Shown here: one piece after another, positions 1-4,806 of the stretch
Layout of the letters: each line of letters opens with the position of its first letter
How positions within the stretch are numbered: position 1 is the stretch's first letter
Assembly: GCA_003244035.1 (NCBI GenBank)
Contig: QHBV01000297.1
Coordinates: forward strand, 12,919-18,830
Reading direction: 5' to 3'
Origin: Solirubrobacterales bacterium
GTDB taxonomy: Bacteria > Actinomycetota > Thermoleophilia > Solirubrobacterales > Solirubrobacteraceae
Length of the DNA stretch: 5,912 nucleotides
The notes under the pieces: generated by a model
What the model saw: only the letters and a program-made list of their open reading frames with translations
Told to the model about the DNA's origin: nothing
Databases searched by the model: none
Program-made: the position numbers and the translations under genes

Positions 1-77
1 ACCCCGAGCTCTCGCTCGAGCTCGCGGGCATCCTCGCCGAGCTGCTCGAGCTCGCCGAGCGCCGGCTCGCGGCATAG
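1..77 (+). CDS. 3' end of an unidentified protein (partial)
   Basis: An open frame runs in from the left edge and stops at TAG 75-77. It gives about 24 C-terminal residues, rich in Leu, Glu and Ala (ELAGILAELLELAERRLAA), which look like one amphipathic helix. Codon third positions are nearly all G or C, as in the other genes here, which supports real coding. Too little is present to name a family. Helical Leu/Glu/Ala C-termini occur in many regulators and enzymes. The gene points toward the transporter unit and may use the terminator at 243-273, although about 165 bases separate them. Confidence 0.55.
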   Translation, partial: PELSLELAGILAELLELAERRLAA

Positions 78-121
78 CTTCGCGTTCGCCGGTCAACAAC
101 CGCGGAACCGTCGCGATAGAC

Positions 122-136
122 GCAACTCGCAGTTGC
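122..136. promoter_or_regulatory. Inverted repeat overlapping a possible -35 box (candidate operator)
   Basis: GCAACT (122-127) and AGTTGC (131-136) are perfect complements separated by CGC. The right arm overlaps the TTGCCC proposed as the -35 box (133-138). That position would suit a repressor site for a dimeric regulator such as the TetR or MarR type. The dyad is short and the regulator is unknown, so this is inference from position. Confidence 0.35.
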
Positions 137-161
137 CCACCATCCTGGGCTCGGCTATCTT
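133..161 (+). promoter_or_regulatory. Candidate sigma70-type promoter
   Basis: TTGCCC at 133-138 and TATCTT at 156-161 are separated by exactly 17 bases. The -10 fits the actinobacterial TANNNT pattern; the -35 matches only its TTG part. Transcription would start near 167-168, which coincides with an ATG at 168, so the transcript could be leaderless. Short matches like this also arise by chance. The 17-base spacing and the dyad over the -35 are what make this one worth listing. Confidence 0.4.
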
Positions 162-167
162 CGGGGC

Positions 168-206
168 ATGCTGGTACCGACCGTCGCAGGGAGTCGCCCG
201 GAGTAG
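168..206 (+). CDS. Possible leader peptide (12 codons)
   Basis: ATG at 168 opens a 12-codon frame (MLVPTVAGSRPE) ending at TAG 204-206, with no Shine-Dalgarno sequence. The ATG lies six bases beyond a possible -10 box, where a leaderless transcript would begin. Codons 8-11 overlap bases 190-198, which can pair with the 5' arm of the terminator at 243-251, so ribosome position on this frame could decide whether the terminator folds. There is no run of one amino acid to suggest a sensed metabolite. An ORF this short can easily be chance. Confidence 0.25.
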   Translation: MLVPTVAGSRPE

Positions 207-242
207 CGAGATTGCCGGGGGTTTCAGGCATTTCAACATTAA

Positions 243-273
243 GGCGACCCCTGCCGGGGTCGCCCTTTTATTT
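243..273 (+). terminator. Intrinsic (Rho-independent) terminator
   Basis: A perfect nine-base stem, GGCGACCCC (243-251) with GGGGTCGCC (256-264), closes a four-base TGCC loop. It is followed at once by a T-rich run, CTTTTATTT (265-273). This is a textbook plus-strand terminator. It ends only 34 bases before the ATG of the small gene at 308, so it may act as an attenuator for that gene and arsB, or it may simply end the gene at 1-77 or a short RNA. Confidence 0.85.
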
Positions 274-307
274 CATCCCCCGCCGAAGCTGGACTGAGCG
301 CACGAGC

Positions 308-520
308 ATGACGGAGCAGACGACAACCGAGCCCCTCCGGACGGCCGCCGAACCGGCGCCGTGGGGAGCGTTGTCGATCGCGGACGATCTCTGCCTCTCC
401 GGCCTGGGCGAGACGCAGTTCGGGGCGATCGTGCTCGCGCGCGGGATCCCCCACACCGCCGGACGGCAGTTCGGCGAGCACGGATACGAGCTCGAGCCCG
501 AGCCAAGGATCGGCTTCTGA
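308..520 (+). CDS. Small hypothetical protein upstream of arsB
   Basis: This frame encodes 70 residues starting MTEQTTTEPLRTAAEP and ending at TGA 518-520. Nearly all third codon positions are G or C, while the other two forward frames read as Arg-rich nonsense over the same stretch, which supports real coding. The product is acidic, has a single Cys, no signal peptide and no membrane segment. The first 17 or so residues are Thr/Pro/Ala-rich and look disordered; the rest may fold. I do not recognise a family. The frame is open back to TTG at 212, but that would put the terminator inside the gene, so ATG 308 is preferred. Its Shine-Dalgarno sequence is weak. The stop overlaps the proposed arsB start, so the two are probably cotranscribed and coupled. 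It is not an ArsR, ArsC or ArsD protein. Confidence 0.55.
   Translation: MTEQTTTEPLRTAAEPAPWGALSIADDLCLSGLGETQFGAIVLARGIPHTAGRQFGEHGYELEPEPRIGF
505..519 (+). promoter_or_regulatory. Shine-Dalgarno and CTG start of arsB
   Basis: AAGGA at 505-509 lies seven bases before CTG 517-519, an ideal ribosome-binding spacing. The CTG shares bases with the upstream gene's TGA stop (CTGA, 517-520). No ATG, GTG or TTG in this frame has a comparable ribosome-binding site, and the family's first membrane helix begins right after this point. Confidence 0.55.
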
Positions 521-1893
521 GCGAGCTGCTCGCCGTCGTCGTGCTCGCGGTTGCGCTGGGCGCCGCGATCGTGCGCCGGCGCTGGCTGCCCGAAGCCGTT
601 GTGGCGGTGGCGGGGGCCGCGCTGATGGTGGCCGCCGGCGAGCTGGGCCTCGAGCGCGCGGCCGACGTGCTCGGCGCGCTCGGGCCGACGGTCGGACTGC
701 TCGCGGCGCTGCTGGTGCTGGCCGAGGGATGCCGCAGCGAAGGGGTGTTCCAGTGGGCGGGAGCAGCGATCGCAACACGCTCGCGGGGTCAGCCGCGACG
801 ACTGCTGGCGCTCGTCTTCATAGCCGCCTGCGCGACGACCGTCGTGCTCAGCCTCGACGCCACGATCGTGCTGCTGACCCCTGTCGTGTTCGCGACCGCC
901 AGGCGCGTGCGTGCTCGCCCGCGCCCACACGCCTACGCCTGCGCGCACCTCGCCAACTCGGCGTCGCTGCTGCTGCCGATCGCCAATCTGACTAACCTGC
1001 TGGCGTTCCGCGCGACGGGCCTGTCGTTCGCGCGCTTCGCGCTGCTGATGGCGCTTCCGTGGGCGGTCGCGATCGCGGTCGAGTGGGCCGTGCTCACGCG
1101 CTTCTTTGCGGCCGACCTCGCCGGAGTGGCCCGCGTCGGCACCCACGGGGCTCGGCTCGAGGCCGGCGTGGGCACGCCGGCTGACCGCCCCGCGCCGGCG
1201 GACTCCCCGGCACCGGCGGACGTCCCGGCACCGGCGGCCATCCCTGCGCCGGTGGATATCCCTGCGCCGTCCGCCCCCGCCCCCACCGCCATCCCCGCGC
1301 CGCGCTTCGCGCTCGGGGTGCTCGCCGCGACGCTGACCGGGTTCGCACTCAGCTCGCCGGCTGGGATCGACCCGGCATGGATCGCGCTCGCAGGGGCGCT
1401 GGTCCTCGGCGCCCATGCGCTGCTTCGACGGGCGACGAGCCCGCGCATGCTCGTTCGCGCGACCGACCCCGCCTTCCTTCTGTTCGTGTTCGGCATCGGC
1501 GTGATCGCGCGTGCCGCGACCGCCCACGGCATCGGCAGCGCCATCCGCGCGATCGTCCCTGTCGGCGGCTCGCTGGGCTCGTTACTCTGCATCGCCGCCG
1601 TGGCCGCCGTGCTGGCGAACCTCGTCAACAACATTCCCGCCACCCTGATTCTCGTCCCGGTGACCGCACCCGCCGGCCCCGGGAGCGTGCTCGCGGCTTT
1701 GATCGGAGTCAACGCCGGCCCGAACCTGACCTACGTCGGCTCGCTGGCAACGCTGCTGTGGCGCCGCGTCCTGCGCCACGAGGGGACGGGCGTCGAGCTG
1801 GGCGTGTTCGTGCGCCTCGGCCTGCTCACCGTCCCCCCGATCCTTGCCCTGAGCACGCTGGCCCTGTGGCTGGGCCTGCAGGTGCTGGGCTGA
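517..1893 (+). CDS. arsB: ArsB-family membrane transporter (probable arsenite or oxyanion efflux)
   Basis: A polytopic membrane protein of 458 residues if it starts at CTG 517. It belongs to the ArsB/NhaD-like (ion transporter) superfamily, whose best-known member extrudes arsenite and antimonite from the cell. Family marks visible: LSLDATIVLLTP (111-122), ANSASLLLPIANLTNLL (146-162), NNIPAT (371-376) and GPNLTYVGSLATLLW (401-415). The last two closely match the NNMP and GPK.TPIGSLATLLW signatures I recall for ArsB. Two helix-rich halves flank a soluble loop (about 195-262) containing PADxPA repeats, which makes it somewhat longer than the usual 430 residues. The frame stays open back to GTG 361, but the extra 52 residues are Arg-rich and read against the coding bias of the overlapping 308-520 gene. 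GTG 541 would truncate the first helix. Arsenite specificity is inferred: no arsR or arsC is adjacent. Confidence 0.85.
   Translation: MSELLAVVVLAVALGAAIVRRRWLPEAVVAVAGAALMVAAGELGLERAADVLGALGPTVGLLAALLVLAEGCRSEGVFQWAGAAIATRSRGQPRRLLALVFIAACATTVVLSLDATIVLLTPVVFATARRVRARPRPHAYACAHLANSASLLLPIANLTNLLAFRATGLSFARFALLMALPWAVAIAVEWAVLTRFFAADLAGVARVGTHGARLEAGVGTPADRPAPADSPAPADVPAPAAIPAPVDIPAPSAPAPTAIPAPRFALGVLAATLTGFALSSPAGIDPAWIALAGALVLGAHALLRRATSPRMLVRATDPAFLLFVFGIGVIARAATAHGIGSAIRAIVPVGGSLGSLLCIAAVAAVLANLVNNIPATLILVPVTAPAGPGSVLAALIGVNAGPNLTYVGSLATLLWRRVLRHEGTGVELGVFVRLGLLTVPPILALSTLALWLGLQVLG
1177..1299 (+). repeat. 18-bp tandem repeat encoding PADxPA in the arsB central loop
   Basis: Five consecutive 18-base units (1177-1194, 1195-1212, 1213-1230, 1231-1248, 1249-1266) start with CCGGCKG-like sequence and keep the reading frame. 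They encode PADRPA, PADSPA, PADVPA, PAAIPA and PVDIPA. A degenerate Pro/Ala tail (PSAPAPTAIPA) follows to 1299. Units 2 and 3 are nearly identical. The peptide should be an extended, flexible linker between the two membrane halves of the transporter. Copy number is likely to vary by replication slippage without breaking the frame. Confidence 0.8.
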
Positions 1894-1923
1894 TGCCAGA
1901 TGTCGAGGGCCACGTACCGCGTA

Positions 1924-1943
1924 GCCTGGCCCGCGCCCCAGGC
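1924..1943. terminator. Hairpin between convergent arsB and vapC (weak terminator candidate)
   Basis: GCCTGG (1924-1929) pairs perfectly with CCAGGC (1938-1943) around an eight-base GC loop, in the 57-base gap between two converging genes. There is no T-run on either side, so it does not meet the usual rule for an intrinsic terminator. Its position is the main argument. Confidence 0.3.
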
Positions 1944-1950
1944 GCACTGC

Positions 1951-2376
1951 TCAAGCCGTGAGGAGTGTCACATCCCGACCTTCGGCCAGCGTGAGGAGGG
2001 CGGCGTCGAAGGTCACCAGGCGGACTCCGTGACGACGCGCCAACGCGAGCAGTTGCGCATCGGTCACCTGCCGATGGCCGGCGATCCGCGGCACGTCGGC
2101 GTCGCATGCCGACACGTCGTCGGCGAGGAAGCTGTGACCGTTGGCCTTACGCAGCGCCGAGAGCACCCGGCGAGCAGCTTCGACTGGGATGGAGCTCGGG
2201 AGCGCCTTTGGGTTGGAGGACACCCGCACGAAGCCGCTCTCGGTCACGGGACAGGTAGCCCAGCCGGCGTTGCTGTTGACGCCGAACCACGCACGCATGG
2301 CCGCATGGTGGACATGCGAGTCCCAAGCCAGCGCCACCAGCGCGTTCACGTCGAGCAGCCCGATTGTCGAAGTCAG
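1951..2376 (-). CDS. vapC: VapC-family toxin, PIN-domain ribonuclease
   Basis: A single PIN domain of 141 residues if it starts at CTG 2376, the usual VapC length. VapC toxins are Mg-dependent endoribonucleases that cut RNA and stop growth unless bound by the antitoxin. The four acidic metal ligands are all present: Asp9 in LLDVNALVALAW, Glu46 in PVTESGF, Asp106 in VTDAQLLALA and Asp124 in VTFDAAL. The toxin is therefore probably active. The first ATG, GTG or TTG in the open frame is GTG 2349, which begins after Asp9 and would delete it. The conserved N-terminus needs a start upstream, and CTG 2376-2374 overlaps the antitoxin stop as CTGA. A GAGGA lies directly against that CTG, which is too close for normal use; ATC 2364 is another possible start 12 bases away. 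Transcribed with vapB. Confidence 0.9.
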   Translation of the reverse strand: MTSTIGLLDVNALVALAWDSHVHHAAMRAWFGVNSNAGWATCPVTESGFVRVSSNPKALPSSIPVEAARRVLSALRKANGHSFLADDVSACDADVPRIAGHRQVTDAQLLALARRHGVRLVTFDAALLTLAEGRDVTLLTA

Positions 2377-2594
2377 TCCTCGTCGAGCGCTCGCCGCACC
2401 ATCCGCGGAGTGATGGGCGGCGTGCCAGGCGGCACCCGAATCACCGGAAGGTCACCGTCGGCTTCGATCCGCGCCGGCGTGAGCCCCCGTCGTGCGAGCT
2501 CGGAGATCACCGAGCCGAGTGACCGGCGCCGATCCACGGCGAGCTCGCGCGCCGCTGTCACGACATCCTCGTCGAGGTTTAGGGTCGTCCGCAC
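2373..2594 (-). CDS. vapB: VapB-family antitoxin, ribbon-helix-helix
   Basis: 73 residues starting at GTG 2594. The N-terminus MRTTLNLDEDVV is a typical ribbon-helix-helix beta strand. Helix A (about 9-20) and helix B (about 25-36, SLGSVISELARRGL) follow, and dimers of this fold bind DNA. The C-terminal half (about 45-73, ending VRRALDED) is Pro-rich then charged, and would wrap around and inhibit the VapC toxin. The frame is open upstream to ATG 2633, but those 13 extra residues are unlike the family and would place the palindrome 2601-2616 inside the gene. A GTG start fits the conserved strand. The stop overlaps the proposed vapC start. It probably represses its own promoter through that palindrome. 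Confidence 0.85.
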   Translation of the reverse strand: MRTTLNLDEDVVTAARELAVDRRRSLGSVISELARRGLTPARIEADGDLPVIRVPPGTPPITPRMVRRALDED

Positions 2595-2600
2595 CCTCGA

Positions 2601-2616
2601 TGATGCTACAGCATCA
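2601..2616. promoter_or_regulatory. vapBC operator palindrome
   Basis: TGATGCT (2601-2607) and AGCATCA (2610-2616) form a perfect 7-base inverted repeat with a two-base spacer, ending seven bases upstream of the vapB GTG. Ribbon-helix-helix antitoxins commonly bind such dyads over their own promoters. This is also a locally AT-richer spot in a very GC-rich window, as expected for a control site. Confidence 0.7.
2603..2608 (-). promoter_or_regulatory. Candidate -10 box of vapBC, implying a leaderless transcript
   Basis: On the minus strand TAGCAT (2608-2603) matches TANNNT and ends eight bases before the vapB GTG at 2594. Transcription would start at or within a base or two of that GTG, giving a leaderless mRNA. 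The box lies inside the palindrome, so bound VapB would block polymerase. I see no good -35 hexamer 16-18 bases upstream. Confidence 0.4.
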
Positions 2617-2624
2617 CAACATCT

Positions 2625-2640
2625 CCCATGCACCCATGGG
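2625..2640. other. Small hairpin between the SDR operon and vapB
   Basis: CCCATG (2625-2630) pairs with CATGGG (2635-2640) around a four-base CACC loop, in the 98-base gap between the end of the last operon gene (2693) and vapB. No T-run follows on the minus strand, so termination is doubtful. Nothing else is recognisable in 2617-2692. Confidence 0.3.
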
Positions 2641-2692
2641 GCTACGCAGGCGGGCTTGGCCGTGGCGTGACCAACTCGCGGCGCAGTCTCGG

Positions 2693-3034
2693 TCAGCCGC
2701 GCTCAGCCTCGCACAGTCCGCCAAGCGCGAACGCACTCGCCGCCAGCGCGTTCGCGCCGGCGAGCGCGCGGCGGCGCGGGTCGACCAGCGCGAGCAACAC
2801 CATCGACGCCGCGTGGGCGCCGTCGACTGCGGCGCCGGCGAGGACCTGCCCACGCGCGCTGCCGGGTCGCACGACCGCGGCCTGCAGCAGCTGGCGCGCT
2901 CCCAGCACGCGCGCGAACACGCGCGCCCCGCGGTCACCCAGAGGATCGCCGACCGGCGCCAGCAGCAGCGCCGACCCGTGCAGCACCCGACCGACCCACA
3001 GGGCGCGCACAAAGCTGGGGGAGCCGGCGCTCAC
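2693..3034 (-). CDS. Small predicted membrane protein of unknown function, third gene of the SDR-GH15 operon
   Basis: 113 residues from GTG 3034 to TGA 2695-2693. The start overlaps the GH15 stop as GTGA, the same junction style as between the first two genes, which fixes the start. Four apolar, Ala/Leu-rich segments are visible at about 10-27, 38-55, 64-84 and 89-107, with short Arg-rich turns between them (DRGARVFARVLGARQ and VDPRRRALAG). The segment VLAGAAVDGAHAASMVLLAL has polar Asp and His residues at 72 and 76 inside an apolar stretch, which may be functional. I recall similar short actinobacterial proteins annotated only as hypothetical, but cannot name a family. Membrane location and a role linked to GH15 are inferred. 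Confidence 0.7.
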   Translation of the reverse strand: MSAGSPSFVRALWVGRVLHGSALLLAPVGDPLGDRGARVFARVLGARQLLQAAVVRPGSARGQVLAGAAVDGAHAASMVLLALVDPRRRALAGANALAASAFALGGLCEAERG

Positions 3035-4806
3035 GGGCTCGCGTGCGCCTGCGCTACGGCGCACTCGAGCATCAGCGCGTGCACGAACGCTTGCGGCAGG
3101 TTGCCGCGCAGCTGGCGCTGGGCGACGTCGAACTCCTCCGAGAGCAGCCCTGAGGGTCCGCAGGCGGCGCGGTTTCGCTCGAACCACCGGGCGGCGCTCA
3201 CCAGGTCGCCCTGCTGCTGATGGGCGAGTGCCAGCAGGAACCCGCACAGCAGGAACGCCCCTTCGGACTGGCCGAGCGGCCGCTCGTCGGGGCGATAGCG
3301 GTAGCAGTAACCGTCCTCCGTCAGCTCGTGCTCGATCGCGCGCAGGGTCGCGACCGAGCGCGGATCCGAGGCCGGGATCGCGCCGCGAATCGACAGCAGC
3401 AGCAGCGCCGCGTCGAGGCGCTCATCGCCGGGAGAGCGCTGCCATCGACCCGTTCGGTGCAGCGCGTTCGCGGAGGTGTCGGCGGTGATCCGGTCGGCGA
3501 GCGCCAGCCAGCCGGCGGCCCGCTCCCCGGCGGGGTGGCGCTGGCTGATCGCGCGCAGTCCCGCGGCGCAGATCAGCCGGCTGTGGGTCCAGGCGTCGGG
3601 CTCGATCTCCCACATGCCGGCATCGGGCTCCTGCCAGCGCCCGGTGATCGCCTCAGCGGCGATCTCCGCGGCCTGCCAGCCCTCGGCGTCGAGACGGTCT
3701 TGGTCGGCGGCCGAGGCGAACAGCAGCAGCGTCTCGCCGAAGGCGTCGAGCTGGAACTGCTGGTTGACCCAGTTGCCGACGATGTCGTACCCGCCCGGGT
3801 AGCCGGGCAAGTCGAGCTGGCGCTGGTCGGGCACGCGGCCCCCGGTGGTCGTGTAGGCGGGCTTCAGCTCGGGGCCGTGCTCGAGCAGCCGCTCGGACAC
3901 GAACCGCACCGCGTCGTCGAGCAGCGGGTGTGCGCCGGCGCGCGCGACCGCCTGGCCGGCGTAGCACTGGTCGCGGATCCAGACGTAGCGGTAGTCGTAG
4001 TTGCGGCCCTCGGCGGCGCGCTCGGGCAGCGATGTCGTGGCCGCCGCGACCATGCCGCCGCCGGCGCTAGTCAGCCCCGTCAGCACGGCGTAGGAGTGGC
4101 GCGCGTCGCGGGGGGCGACCGTGTCCTGAAGCTCGGGGACCCGCTCTCGCCAGGCGGACTCGGTGCCCTGCCACGCATGCTCGACCTCGGGCAGCGGCGC
4201 CTCGGGCTCGCGGTCGAAGACGAGCACGAGGTCGTGGTGGGCGCCGGCCCTGAGGTCCAGCTCCAGCTCCAGCTCCGTGCCGCGATTGCCATGCCGCTGC
4301 GCCTTGGCCCCGGGAGCGCCGCCCCAGCGCACATGCGCCTCGCCCACCCGCGCGGTCCACGTCCCGTCATCCTGGCGGCGCAGGTCCCTGGCCGCGCGGC
4401 GGCCGAAGTCGTGGTGCAGGTCGAGCGTGACCAGTACGCGCGCGCTGCCCTCTACGCCTGAGACCCGCCGCATGATCACCGCCCGCCGGGGGTCAGCGGG
4501 CAGCGCGAGCGCCTCGCGGCATTCGACCACCGCCCCATCGTCGAGGGTCCAGCGGCTGCGCCAGATCAGCCCGGGGTGCTCGTAGTAGCCACCCCACACA
4601 AATCGCCCCGTGGGCGTGACCGCGTAGGCCCCGGCGCCGCCGATCAGCGAGCTGAAGATCGCATCGCCGTCCCAGCCCGGGAAGCACATCCAGGTGAAGT
4701 CCCCGCGCGGGCCGACGAGGATCCCGCGCTCGCCGTCGGCGAGCAGCGCGTACTCGCGCAGCACGTGCGGAAACCCGGCCCCAAACGGGACGGTCGGGGC
4801 GGTCAT
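3031..4806 (-). CDS. Glycoside hydrolase family 15 protein (glucoamylase/trehalase-like)
   Basis: 591 residues, full length for a bacterial GH15 enzyme. GH15 members cleave alpha-glucosidic bonds (starch ends, trehalose, isomaltose) with inversion. The N-terminal beta domain (about 16-230) starts with REYALLADGERGILVGPRG and MCFPGWD, matching the YALIGD...DWLC.P.FDS pattern of trehalase-like members. The (alpha/alpha)6 domain (about 238-585) carries NYDYRYVWIRDQ (269-280; Arg278 and Asp279 line the sugar site), GMWEIEPDAWTHSRL (397-411; Glu400 is the likely general acid) and GLLSEEFD with GNLPQAFVHA (553-577; Glu557 or Glu558 is the likely base). There is no signal peptide, so it is probably cytoplasmic. 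ATG 4806 overlaps the SDR stop as ATGA. The substrate cannot be read from sequence; trehalose or alpha-glucan are the obvious candidates. Confidence 0.92.
   Translation of the reverse strand: MTAPTVPFGAGFPHVLREYALLADGERGILVGPRGDFTWMCFPGWDGDAIFSSLIGGAGAYAVTPTGRFVWGGYYEHPGLIWRSRWTLDDGAVVECREALALPADPRRAVIMRRVSGVEGSARVLVTLDLHHDFGRRAARDLRRQDDGTWTARVGEAHVRWGGAPGAKAQRHGNRGTELELELDLRAGAHHDLVLVFDREPEAPLPEVEHAWQGTESAWRERVPELQDTVAPRDARHSYAVLTGLTSAGGGMVAAATTSLPERAAEGRNYDYRYVWIRDQCYAGQAVARAGAHPLLDDAVRFVSERLLEHGPELKPAYTTTGGRVPDQRQLDLPGYPGGYDIVGNWVNQQFQLDAFGETLLLFASAADQDRLDAEGWQAAEIAAEAITGRWQEPDAGMWEIEPDAWTHSRLICAAGLRAISQRHPAGERAAGWLALADRITADTSANALHRTGRWQRSPGDERLDAALLLLSIRGAIPASDPRSVATLRAIEHELTEDGYCYRYRPDERPLGQSEGAFLLCGFLLALAHQQQGDLVSAARWFERNRAACGPSGLLSEEFDVAQRQLRGNLPQAFVHALMLECAVAQAHASP

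Larger units (their letters stand above)
78..307. other. Gene-free control region upstream of the small ORF and arsB
   Basis: These 230 bases contain no convincing protein gene longer than 12 codons. They hold, in order, an inverted repeat (122-136), a promoter-like pair (133-161), a mini-ORF (168-206), a segment able to pair with the terminator (190-198) and a strong intrinsic terminator (243-273). I checked by eye for tRNA, T-box, SRP RNA and 6C RNA signatures and recognised none. The region could be a 5' leader with attenuation, or a separate small RNA gene of about 100 bases. Confidence 0.6.

Noticed and set aside
78..242. Possible tRNA, T-box or other known structured RNA
   Set aside because: I found no tRNA T-loop/CCA pattern, no T-box antiterminator sequence and no SRP-type loop. 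Only the terminator is clear.
361..516. N-terminal extension of arsB from GTG 361
   Set aside because: The 52 residues are Arg-rich and anti-biased in codon use, there is no Shine-Dalgarno before GTG 361, and the 308-520 frame shows the proper third-position GC bias over the same bases.
1177..1299. CRISPR-like repeat
   Set aside because: The units are contiguous 18-mers without unique spacers and keep a codon frame inside a membrane protein gene, so this is a coding tandem repeat.
268..1527. Long minus-strand open frame opposite arsB (419 codons)
   Set aside because: Its product is Arg/His/Gln-rich low-complexity sequence with no domain, as expected for the shadow of a high-GC gene. The plus-strand transporter explains the region.
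1900..2670. Plus-strand open frame across vapBC
   Set aside because: It is antisense to two well-recognised proteins (PIN domain and ribbon-helix-helix) and has no domain of its own.
2614..3012. Alternative minus-strand frame over the small membrane protein, with Cys- and Arg-rich product
   Set aside because: The frame ending at 2693 gives regular apolar helices and a GTGA overlap with GH15. The alternative has neither and would run across the vapB promoter.
3220..4461. Long plus-strand open frame opposite the GH15 gene (413 codons)
   Set aside because: It mirrors the GH15 coding frame exactly and shows no recognisable motif. Stop codons are rare in such frames at this GC content.
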